Shown: piece by piece, positions 24,682-34,847 of the stretch
How the letters are laid out: each line of letters begins with the position of its first letter
Numbering within the stretch: the stretch's first letter is position 1
Source: Buxus sempervirens
Lineage: Eukaryota; Streptophyta; Magnoliopsida; Buxales; Buxaceae
NCBI GenBank assembly: GCA_947561395.2
Contig: OX387182.1
Coordinates: 46,803,949-46,867,948 of the forward strand
Length of the DNA stretch: 64,000 nucleotides
Direction of reading: 5' to 3'
The notes under the pieces: model-generated
What the model was told of the DNA's origin: nothing
The model's database searches: none
Seen by the model: only the letters and a program-made list of their open reading frames with translations
Position numbers and translations under genes: made by a program

Positions 24682-25867
24682 AGAGGTGTAATTCGATCGG
24701 TTCGGTTTGGTCTTTACATCGAACTTAAACCAAACTAAATTATATTGATTAAAACCAAAATCAAAATGAATTTGAACTTACGATTTTAAGCCGAACTATA
24801 ATTAATTGGTTAATGGTTAAAGCTAAATTGAAAAGAAAAACCGAAATTACAAGCTATGAATTCTCGAGAAAAAAAATTTTTAAAACCAAAGCAATCGGGT
24901 ATTGTAAACAAGGCCATTGACAATCCAATTATTTTGTAAATTTGTTTTTAGGTATTTGTAGCAGTTCTGTGAATTGACGATATGCTCATTGCAAAGAGAG
25001 ATAGATTGAGGGAGGGCATATTGCCGTTAATAATCAATTGATGACAAGGACGATTTCTACTACTTCTGGCCTACAAACGTATTTCATTTGTAAGTGACGA
25101 AGAGAGGGAAAGAATGAACTTATTGTTGCTGTTACCAATCATTTCACACTGAGACTAGGCTTTCAATTTGTTGAATATGGTATGGATCTGCTAAGATCTG
25201 AAGTCGAACCGAAAAAGAAAAACCAATATCCGAATTCAATCCGAAATCCGACGGATCTTTTTATACCTAAATGTAAATTTGAAACCGAATACATATATAG
25301 TATCCAAATTCAATATTTGACTGAACAGAATAACCGAAATCCGAATTAGATTTCTCACAAACACAAAACCCTTCGATTTTTTGTTTTAATAAGGTTGGTA
25401 CAACCATGGTTCATACAAAGTTTACAAACGATCTAACCTATCTTCGGTCTGGGTTTACATAGAGTATATTGATTTCAGTTCGGATCATATTCGAATAGGA
25501 TATAGGCAGATCCGAATTTGAATCCGAAATCCGTATTCAAACCATGGATCTATATCTCATATTCGAATTTGACATTTTCGGATCAAATTCAGGTGGAATT
25601 CTAATTAATATCTAACCCATTGCCAACCCTAACTGAGACACCACAATGACTACAATTGGAGTTTGTAAACGAGAGAAAGAATGAACCTATTGGTATGATG
25701 ACCATGCATTCACATGGTAAGAGCCCATGACAAGTAGAGTTGGCCAATGTGAGAGAGAGATGCAACGATTGCCACTTAAGATAAATAGGGAGAGATGTAG
25801 TAGCTGCAACTTCCCAATAGGGTTTAGATATGAAGATAAAAATGAGAGGTGAGAAGTGGCTCCGTCG

Positions 25868-25926
<59 letters not shown>

Positions 25927-26322
25927 CAGGGTGCACGTGTAGTACTACATGTTGCAAGAGGGGAGGGAACAGTTGCATAATTGAGTGTTAGGTTTTAGAA
26001 GAGTTGAGGAAGTTTTGAACATTCTATCCTTCTATTAATGAATGTTGGCATTACTCTTTAAGGGCTTTTTGTAGGAAAGCTTCACATTTTTGTTGGCGCG
26101 TTTCCCAAGGGGAGCCTTGCGTTATATATAGTATAGATATAGATATTTGGTTTTTTTATTCGGTTTGATTTATTGGACACCCAAACCGTCAACTAAACCA
26201 AACTAAATTGGTTTAGTGTTTTTCAAACCAAAACCGAACCAAACTATAAATAAAACCAAATCAACCCCCTTATTTATTATTCAGCCGGTTTTCAATTTAC
26301 ATTGAACCAATTAACACCCCTA
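24682..26322. mobile_element. Degenerate hAT-like element with nested insertions
   Basis: The left side (AGAGGTGTAATTCGATCGG, GGTTCGGTTTGGT) mirrors the right side (AACCGAACC..., TTGAACCAATTAACACCCC) in inverted orientation. A GCAGGA match on both flanks may be a decayed target duplication. Between about 24,960 and 26,150 other insertions interrupt it, including a CCGAATCCGAAATCC-rich inverted block and a (TA)n tract. Confidence 0.45.
25872..25923. repeat. (TA)26 microsatellite
   Basis: Perfect TA dinucleotide run of about 52 bp. Likely length-variable. Confidence 0.95.
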
Positions 26323-27160
26323 ATCGCAGGAACTCTTTTTCCAATAACTAGACAACTAACAAACCTTTTTTCCCATAACCAGTCTACCGCCTAGAGAAGT
26401 GTAGGCCAAATGGGGTTTGTGGTGATTGGAGGAATATATCCCTTAATTCTCCAACGTCTCTCACCATTGCCTTGTCAAAATATGCTGGAATGGCTATCCA
26501 AAATCCAAAGGGCAGCTTATGCACGGCCTAGCATGTGCCGTGCTCAAAGGCAAGCCAACAGCCGAGCCATGCCACCTCGCATAGCCCAGTAATTTATTTA
26601 AAAATATGAAATATGAATAAAAAAACAATTTTTATCAATAAGAATGGTAACTTTGAATATATAAGACTTGTTACATTTGGTACATCGTTATCTTATTAAT
26701 AAGAATGAATGTTTTGCTACATTTTTTTACTGCATCACTATAATGTGAGCCTACCATCTTTCATTTGCAGTTTAATTAAAAAAAAAAAAAAGGGAAAGAA
26801 AACTTCTATGTCAATTACAGGAAACCCTGACTAATCATCTAAAGCTTTCAAGTAAATACATGCTTCTACCATCTCCAATATTGTGCTTTTTGTTGCGCCT
26901 TCAGTCAATCACTCAAGCAAATACATGCTTCTACAATCTCTAGCATTAAACTACTATGATGCTTATCCAGCGTCTGACCACCAACATTAAAAGCTAATTT
27001 TGATGCAATTGTAGACATTGAATCTATTAGTAAATTACATACCATTGTGGCCAGCACATGATGGTTACCATAACTTTACTTCTACCATGCCAAAACATCA
27101 AAAGAATCTATTGCCTCTTTACCTAATAATTATAATTTAGATTAAATATTCTACTCCTCT
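26323..27160. other. Gene-free repetitive stretch
   Basis: No convincing ORF or RNA gene. AAATACATGCTTCTACCATCTC occurs twice (about 26,855 and 26,923) in slightly different form. A GCACGGC...GCCGTGC inverted repeat lies near 26,520-26,545. Confidence 0.5.
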
Positions 27161-27164
27161 TAGT

Positions 27165-27520
27165 TTAGGCCTTATTGGCATTTATTCTTACTACGAGGAA
27201 TAAGTTCATAAACGCATTCTCTAAATGGGTTTGCACATGTTGAAAGCAACTGGGTTTGAGCATTTGTAACCAACTTTTCTTTTTTTCGAAAGGTTATAAA
27301 CATTCAAGTTTTCCTTTTTCTAAATTAAAAGAGCTTTTCATGAACCGCAAGCTCGTCTTTGCTGAGCAAAGAAGTCCTTATAACAAGTTTCAAGTATATC
27401 CTTTGGAGTTTTTAATATTACAAATTTGCCATTATAATTTTGTAAAACGAAAATCGAAAAACGGATCTAGGATTGATTCCTCCTTTTAGTACATTTTTTG
27501 AAACTCATTCCAAATTTGCA
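27165..27520. repeat. MITE family copy related to 59.7-60.0 kb
   Basis: Shares CAAGTTTCAAGTATATCC, TTTGCCATTATAATTTTG, GATTCCTC and TTTTTTGAAACTCATTCCAAA in order with 59722-60005. No coding sequence. Confidence 0.5.
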
Positions 27521-27660
27521 ACCATACATCTATATATAATATATAGCAATCAGTTTTTCTTGAGAGAGCTCCAAACCTCCATCCCTCAACCCTGGTAACT
27601 CCACATCATTGCTGACATGGCTGCTTACTTGTCAGTAATTAACCCAAAAACATCACTTCG

Positions 27661-27895
27661 TATTGCCACACTTGCCTCTTCCTCTCCCGGTAACGCTTCT
27701 CTCGCTTCTCATAAATCATAATTAACACAAAACGTCTTTGCCCATTGCCATGCCCCCTCTCCTGTAACATGTCTCTTCCACTCCTGGTAGTAAATGTTTA
27801 TTCTCAATGGTAGAAAGGAGAATTTCTAGCCATTGCCCAGAATCTGGCCTAGCATATCCCAACTAAGGGATTGGTGTTAGGCCCAAGTCGGAACC
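27661..27895. repeat. 235-bp direct repeat, copy 1 (partner 36483-36717)
   Basis: TATTGCCACACTTGCC...CCCAAGTCGGAACC matches 36483-36717 base for base in length with about a dozen differences. Copy 1 ends exactly where the TGTAAAGACCC long LTR begins. Copy 2 begins 9 nt after that LTR's apparent end. Confidence 0.9.
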
Positions 27896-29265
27896 TGTAA
27901 AGACCCAGATTAAAAAAATTGACTTGGACTTGGGTCAAATCTTGGACTGGGCCAAAGTCATGTGTTTAAAGAGTTTTGTGAGGTGTGGTGCATGTTTAGG
28001 CCATGCATGCACACACACCATATCAACCCAAGCTTTATAACCCTAAACACTCCAAAACCATACGCCCATTCTCCTCTCTTCAAAACCATACGCCATTTCT
28101 CTTTCTCCCATCCCACTTACCCCACCTCTCTCTCCCACTCCCTCATCTCCTCACCTCAACGACCCCATCATTCCCTCATTTCCTCACCTCAACAACCCCA
28201 TTTCTCATCTCCTAAATGCTACGACCCCACCTCTCCCTTTTTCTCATCTCTTAATTGCTACGACCCATCTCCCTCTCCTCATTTCTTTAAGGTATTTTTC
28301 CCCTCTTTCCTATTTTCCCATCCTTGTCTCTCTCTCTCAATTGGGTCATTCTTTGTGTAGGAAGAAGGGGAAACAACTCTAGGAAGAGGACAAGGGAGGG
28401 AATCTTGCTAGAGTATTAAAAGAGGTAAGGGTTTACTTCCTCCTTAATGTTGATGTACATTACTTTTTAATAATCTGTATTTTACTAGAAAATGGGCTCT
28501 CATAAAATCTGGGTTTTTAGAAAGGGGTTTATTTTTCCTATGTACATGTATGCAAGTCCATGCCATTTTATATGCCATAGTGAATCTATTTATTAGTAAT
28601 TGCCATGTCAATGGCCTAAACAAAATGATTCTAATATGTAATATATATCATAACACAAGTGTAAGCACCTTATTTTTGCACCCCTGTAAGTGCTGAAAAT
28701 GAAAACCCTAGCAGAAAAGTCAAACCCTGAGGGGTCGAAATTTTACCTTTTGATCAAGTGATAATTGGTCACCTTGCTTTATCTCAATGGATAGAGAATC
28801 CCGACACGAGTCTAACGCAACTGAGTTTGCTGGAATCGGAGTCTGGATGAAGGTTCTGTGGGCCGGTCAAACTTGAGGGTGAGCCGAAAGTTGACTTTTT
28901 TCGAACCCCGAACCAGGTGCTTAGCCCTATCCCATTGGATAGAGGGCTCCGATACGGTTCTAACACAATTGAGTTTGCCCAAATCGGAGTCCGGATGAAG
29001 AAGATATGAGCTGTCGAAGTTCTCGAGCAGCAAAGTCAGAAACTGCACACGTGGCAAAAGAACTGCACACGTGGCAGCAAACGCAGCAAAATATCTCAAG
29101 GGGCAATCTTTAAATATCCAAAACTTGCCAAATATCTCAGGGACTAAACCAAAATTCGCAAGGGGGCAATCTGCAGATATCCAAAAGTGTCAAATCGGTC
29201 GAATCAATCAAATCGAGGGACAAATCCGTAATTTTTTCGATTTGTATCCGATCAAATATGTCAGA

Positions 29266-29480
29266 TACACATGATTTTATTCATATCCGACATATAATGC
29301 CAGATACAAGAGATTTGCGCGCGAGATTCGCGCGGAGTCGCTGACAAATACGTGCAGAAAATTAAATTTTGGAAATGATTGTGTTTGTATCCGATATAAT
29401 ATGCAGTGTATCCGACATAATATGCCGGATACAAAGGAAGTGTAGTGTATCCGACATTAAATGCCGGATACAAAAATTTA
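29266..29480. repeat. Array of GTATCCGACAT-GCCGGATAC palindromes
   Basis: Within the Tat-like LTR, TATCCGACATAATATGCCGG and close variants recur about five times from 29,200 to 29,480, each an imperfect inverted repeat. Related ACCGGCAT..ATGCCGGC palindromes appear at 31,240-31,265. Function unknown. Confidence 0.7.
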
Positions 29481-30688
29481 TCTATAAAAAGGCAACAGCA
29501 GCCCCATTTCAGGGGTTGGCTTGGTTTTGGCTGTTTTCCACTTCTTCTCCCCCACGAACCTTGCTCCAAGATCCCTCCTCCAAGCCCTTCCTTCCCCCCA
29601 TAACCCCTCAAACACCCCACCCTTGAGCTTCTCTTTCTCTCTTCACTTCTTCCTCTTCATTTCCAATCCAAGCAAGTGGAGACTTGCTGCTGTTGGTGGT
29701 GCCAAGAGAGGCTCTAGCACCTGTTCTTGCTTCAAGGAGAAGACTACACACTTCAAAGGGGTTTCAAAACCCCAAGGTATTGTTCCTTGACATGTTTTAT
29801 TCTACATATATGAAAATGAGAATGTTTTGAGCATATATAAATGTTTTCTTCTCTTTGATAAAACAAGTGCCTAGCTTACTTCTTTCTCTTGCACTTACAC
29901 CCCCATGAAAGCCTTCAAGGTAGGAGAGGGTTTTCGTAGGGTTCAAAAGGGGGCATGAGTGGTGTTTTTCACATGATCCTAAGGTTTTTTTTCTAAGGTG
30001 CTGGTTTATCATGTCTCAATTTCATGTATATGGGGAGGGTGTTCCCCTTTGTTTATGCATCTCTTGTACCCGCATGTAATCCCCATTCTTCCACTCTTCT
30101 CCTTGCTTTGCCTTTCCATTGAGTGAGTTGCTATTTTGAACATGATTAATGGTGATAAAGTGTGCATGCTTATGTGTGTTGGTATGTGTAGAGATTAGGA
30201 AGCATGTATCTTCGTGTATGTGCATTCAGGCATCCCCCCAAGCCCCTTTCAGCTTGCTGTTTGGTGGCTTGACAAGCATGCTCCTTTCCCCCGTAGCATC
30301 CCATCCTACCTACTGTTTTCATACCACCTACCATGCTCACCCCTTTGCTTTGCTCACTGTTTTGAGCCGATATGCATACTCCCATCGCCCGTAGGCCACT
30401 GCCGTGGCTCGCATGAGCTGCTGTTGGTGGCAGCAAGCAACACCCCCATCTCCTTTGCATGCCACTTCCAAGCATGAAAAGCATGTCGGCCCCATGCTTG
30501 GCTGCTGCACCCACCCTGGAGTCATAGTGTGGATTGTGTTTGGAGCAGCCCTTTGGGCTTAGTTTGTACCGAATTTTACGCTTGTTGTGTGTGTAGGGAA
30601 TCTGAGAGACCAAGCAGGGACACCTTGGTCCCTGTTTTAGTGGCTTGCACGACCTGAAATAGGGAAGGCAAGCACCTCATGCCTTCCC

Positions 30689-31004
30689 TGTAGCATCCTG
30701 CCTGTGTGGGCGGGTGAATGGGTAGTCTCACTAGGCGAGGATGTGCATATGGTTGGGATCCCACAATGCTCGGGGATGCTATAAGTAGTCTTAAGACCCC
30801 CAAATTAGCAAGAGGCCTTTTAAGGAACAACACGGGACTAAATCCCCTGGGGACCCCAAAGTTAAGCTGCTCGGGTGAGAGCACTCTTAGGATGGGTGAC
30901 CCCCTGGGAAGTTTTCTCTTGATGTCCCTTAAGAACAAATCCGTGAGGGCCCTTTGGGCCCAGAACGGACAATATCTTGCTGGTTATGGGTCTGGGGCGT
31001 TACA
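30689..31004 (+). mobile_element. Cassandra-like TRIM solo LTR carrying 5S rRNA sequence
   Basis: Starts TGTAGCATCC, ends GGGGCGTTACA, 316 bp, with TTCCC on both sides (30684-30688, 31005-31009). It carries a 5S rRNA-derived segment with A- and C-box-like elements, the defining trait of Cassandra terminal-repeat retrotransposons in miniature, whose LTRs are of similar length. The internal region is lost. It sits inside the Tat-like solo LTR, so it is the younger insertion. Confidence 0.85.
30850..30919 (+). other. 5S rRNA-derived Pol III internal-promoter segment
   Basis: GTTAAGCTGCTCGGGTGAGA (A-box region) and GATGGGTGACCCCCTGGGAA (C-box region) align with plant 5S rRNA at the right spacing. 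The first third of 5S rRNA is replaced by unrelated sequence, so this is not a 5S gene. Plant 5S has an extra G in the A-box region, and the C box differs by a single base. Confidence 0.85.
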
Positions 31005-33517
31005 TTCCCCCTCCTTCCCTTGATACAAGAAGTCCCCAAAGTGACCAAATCGGGCATTCCCTCACTCTCTGAACCAATGTGGGCTCACACAGGAGCCTAC
31101 ACAACCCCTGGAACATCCTGGAAGACCCAGAAACCCAACCCCCTTTGAAAAATCCGAAAACAAGCTTCTGTGTGTTGATCCAGCAACTCAGGTCGGATCA
31201 ACAGAGCCTTATTCGTAGCCGGATACACTGAGCCTTATGTGTAACCGGCATCTCATGCCGGCTACACTGTCAGACTGCATTTTTGCTAATTTTGTGATAT
31301 TGTGTTAATTTTTTGGTTTTTTTGATCAATCTGGATGAACTAGAAGGGTTTTCGGGTCACCCGGAAACCCAAGATGGGCCATGGACCGACCCGGTCCAAA
31401 TTGATTCACGGTGGGCCTTCCAACGGGGCCCACCAAGCCCGACAGACTTTTTTTTGATAAATCAAGATAAATTTAATCGAATGAGTGGGCCACACCATTG
31501 GAAGCCCACCAAAGCCCAATTGGGGTAGCATGTATGTTTAGATCTAGGCTTGGTTTGGCCGAGACTACGGGTAGGGCCGATCGGGCCCGCTAAAGCCCAC
31601 TAAACCAAACCAACTTAGGGTTTCCAAACCCTAACTCAGGAAGTCTTGGGCTTTCAAGCCCAAGCCCAGGTAAAGGGGCCACAAGCCCAAGGCCTGGCCC
31701 ATTTTGGCACAGTTAATAAAGATAATCAAAATCACTTGGCAACCAACTGTGTGGCCCACTCAGGGGCCCACAAAACAATCCCGACCCACTTTTGCATATA
31801 AATCAAATTTAATCAAACTTGATATTCAAATAAAATCAATTCATTGAGCCAAAACCCAAAGGGCCTCTCAGGTTTAGACTGAGGCCCACCAAGGGAACAT
31901 GTGGGCTTAACCAAGCCCACCAAGGGATCCGTAGGCCTTCCAACGGGGCCTGCCTAATCAGACTTAGATCACCCTAAATAAAGAAAAGATAAAATCAAGT
32001 AAAGGGACCCACACCGCTTTGGCGGTTTCGCCAGACTTAACCGAATTGAATGCTGGATTAGGAATCGGGTGAGTGAGAGACCGAGTTGACTCAAACTAGG
32101 GAATCCTATGGGACCCGTCATTCGACGGGGTGGACTGGGGTGTCTACAGACTTCCTCAAACCGCAACCGAGAACCTACTTAGAATCTCAAGTCGCAGACC
32201 AAGCCTCAATAGACAAACATAAGCACCCAGGTGTCTGCCTGCACCCCATCAGGCAGTGGCGACTCCAAACAATCCCGAGGCACACATCATTTTGCATGCA
32301 CCTCGTTGTGCGACCGAAAACAGGTGTGCACAACAAGCACCTGATTTTCTGTTCTAAGTTTTGTAAACAGTTGGTTTCATGACCTTTGGCATTATTTTCT
32401 TGTTGATTTGTGCATTGTTAGGCTAATGTTTTGGTCCCATAAGATTCTTGAAATTAAGATTTATCTTTAGATTCTAATTTGAGATGATTTGATGCAATAT
32501 TAAGTGAGAAAATAGTTGTCAACATCAGCAACCTAACACTGACCGTAGGTAGCTTTTCAACAGAACAATGGCTTCCATTGTAAATTTAGTAGAATAGTAA
32601 AACCAAAACTTAATTTAGGACTGTTTTTACATGTAAGACCCTGAATTTTTGTGAATATTTATTTATTTAGTTATTTATTCTGATGTATAAACTGTGTTTA
32701 TCAGGTTATTTTGTGGTTTGAGGGCTTAGCCCATACTCATATGTACAGGCGTTATATAGCCATTTTTCCGAAAAATAGTATTATTATCATTGGTATTCTT
32801 AAGGTGTAGTTATGTGATTTTAAACGCGAATAGATGCTGAATAGGTAGTGTCTTCCGTAGGCGAACATGCATAGGATCAAGAAATGGGAGAGTATTCGAG
32901 CGAGCATGTAATAGGTAAGTAGACGAAAATGGAAAGTAGGGTTCGGGTTTATGAAAATGCGCTTAGCATAATTTCGGCAATATTTTCGTAACTCTGGACA
33001 TAAGCAAATTGGCGATTTCGGCTGGAGGGCGACTAGGGCTTTCATTCGTGAAGAACCCTCTATCGCGAGTGCTGGAAGAAGGATTTCGGAGCGGATTTTA
33101 CTTGGGTTATTTCCCTCTGCTCGAGAAGTTTAGTTCGATAGTTTTTTTCATTCGCGCGCGTGGCCGAGAAGTGATCGGCCGGAGGTTTTCTCGTTCGGGA
33201 ATAAGCACAGGTGAGTAGCACTGTTTTATCACTGGGTTTGTGTTTTGGGTTTTCCTCGAGCTTATTCGGATGCATGTTTTGAATATTTAGTGATAGTACG
33301 AGGTTTTCTGTTTTCTGGGTTTTCGGAAAGTTGCATGAACAGAGTATCCGGATTGAAGTTTTAATTGAAAATGAAAGTGTTTAGATTAATTTCAAATATG
33401 GTTGGGAAGTGTTATGGGAGTATTAGGAGTGTATTGGAGCAATTACAGACCTAAACCAACCGGCCAGACTTGTAGATCTTGGAATAACAGAGAATGAAAA
33501 ATCACAGAGGGTATCCG

Positions 33518-33775
33518 CCGACCTCGCGCTCACCGGCGTTCACCTCGGAGGTAGGCGCCCTGTTAAAAAATGACTTACCGCGAATCTCGCGCCCACCTCG
33601 CGCTCATCTCGCGCGAAGCAGAAAACAAGGCGCCCATCTCGCGCGAACCTCACGCCCACCTCACGCCCATCTCGCGCTCACCTAGTGTCGGGTGAGCGGC
33701 AGATCGAATTTGCCCGTTTTCTTCACCGCCGACCGGCGCTCACCTCGCGCCCACCTCAATAGGTGAGCGGCAGAC
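33518..33775. repeat. CACCTCGCGC minisatellite in solo LTR 1
   Basis: About 18 copies of a 9-11 bp unit (CACCTCGCGC, CATCTCGCGC, CACCTCACGC), locally GC-rich in an AT-rich region. Interspersed with GGTGAGCGGCAGAYC. Confidence 0.85.
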
Positions 33776-34378
33776 CTATTTTGCTTAATGAAATGGAATT
33801 TTTGACTTGACCAAGAGTAATTGCACTTCTTAGGGGTTAAACCACTTCACTATTCACTTGGTTAGGAACCTGGGAAACCATTTTGCCTATGAAATTAATA
33901 GAGGAAAATTTTGTGAACATCTTATGAGTTTCAAGTTAGTTTTAGGTTACTTATGAGTATTGTGCCGGACACCGAACTAGTAAGAGTTACCAGTTACTTT
34001 TCCTTATTCTATACACTGTTTTGATTGAGAAGTTCTTGTAATTCTGGTTTCACTTGTTGGAAACTTTATACGTATTGAAAGGTTTTCTTTGGTATGAATG
34101 GATTGAGTTTTACTTTCATATGACTTGTGTTATGGAAATGAGAAAATACGGAATGTACTTGAGGTACTGCTTGGTCCAGAGGGACAGGTGATGAATTGTG
34201 ATGAGTTCTTACATGATGTGGAATGAATGGTTTTGTTTTGTTATTGAAATCGAGATTATACGATGTTTACTGTTTTGGTCTAGCTTGTCCTGGATCCAGA
34301 TGTTTAAGCTTAGTAATGTGATGTTATTGTTGGTTGTTGGAATTGCATGGCCTTGTGTGTTGCCACGACCGGTGTAGA

Positions 34379-34504
34379 GCAGCCAGAAACCCTGAGTAGG
34401 CCTAGTTGTCAATGCAGAAACCCGGGGAGTAGGCCTGCATTTGGATGACGAAACCCTGAGTAGGCCGTCATTTCAGAGTATCCGAAACCCTGAGTAGGCC
34501 GGAA
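34379..34504 (+). repeat. Four-unit hairpin array in solo LTR 1
   Basis: The core GAAACCCTGAGTAGGCC occurs four times (one variant GAAACCCGGGGAGTAGGCC). The flanks pair with each other but differ between units: ATGCA/TGCAT (34412-34440), ATGAC/GTCAT (34445-34471), TCC/GGA (34481-34503). The first unit has no clear stem. Confidence 0.8.
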
Positions 34505-34727
34505 CTGTGTACATGGAGGTGTGGAGTGTCTACTTGGCATGTTTAATTTATCAACCAAACGATAGTCATGACATTGACCAATCGATGCGTTATTGTGTTT
34601 AACTGAGATGTGATTTGTTTGAATTGAACTTGGGAAATTGATGTTGGCAGTTTAAACGTATTGTAGTGTTGTCGATGCATAGTTTTAAAATGTGATTCAA
34701 CTATTTCTGCATGCATGTGCTACTCGC

Positions 34728-34847
34728 TGAGATATTCGTATCTCACTATGTTGTTGTTCTATTTTTTCAGATACTCGTGGTGAGGCGATTTCTGGAGTAG
34801 ATCCTGCTGAGGCATATAGGGAGGAAGACTACTATTACCTTCCTTAG
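34728..34847 (+). other. Hairpin, splice-acceptor-like site and short ORF in solo LTR 1
   Basis: A perfect 7-bp hairpin TGAGATA-TTCG-TATCTCA (34728-34745) lies 25 nt before a T-rich AG (34769-34770). If spliced there, a 77-nt frame in phase (one base from upstream + AT) reads TRGEAISGVDPAEAY then REEDYYYLP and a TAG at 34845-34847. The same arrangement occurs in solo LTR 3. Confidence 0.6.

Larger units (their letters stand above)
28660..32332 (+). mobile_element. Tat-like gypsy solo LTR (3.67 kb incl. nested insertion)
   Basis: Starts TGTAAGCACCTTATTTTTG, ends GGTGTGCACA, with ACAAG on both sides (28655-28659, 32333-32337). The end region contains CAGGCAGTGGCGACTCC and a TGTCTACAGACTTCC block, wording typical of large plant Tat/Ogre-type gypsy LTRs. 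No internal region remains, so LTR-LTR recombination is inferred. It contains two ~150-bp repeats with ATGGATAGAG / GGAGTCYGGATGAAG (28.78-29.0 kb), GTATCCGACAT...GCCGGATAC palindromes, and the Cassandra-like LTR. Confidence 0.85.

Noticed and set aside
27962..28360. 132-residue Ser/His/Pro-rich plus-strand frame
   Set aside because: Simple CT-rich sequence in the solo LTR at 27.9 kb; no domain or splice support.
30850..30919. A genuine 5S rRNA gene
   Set aside because: Only the internal-promoter part matches; the 5' third is unrelated and the segment lies within a 316-bp LTR with target duplications.
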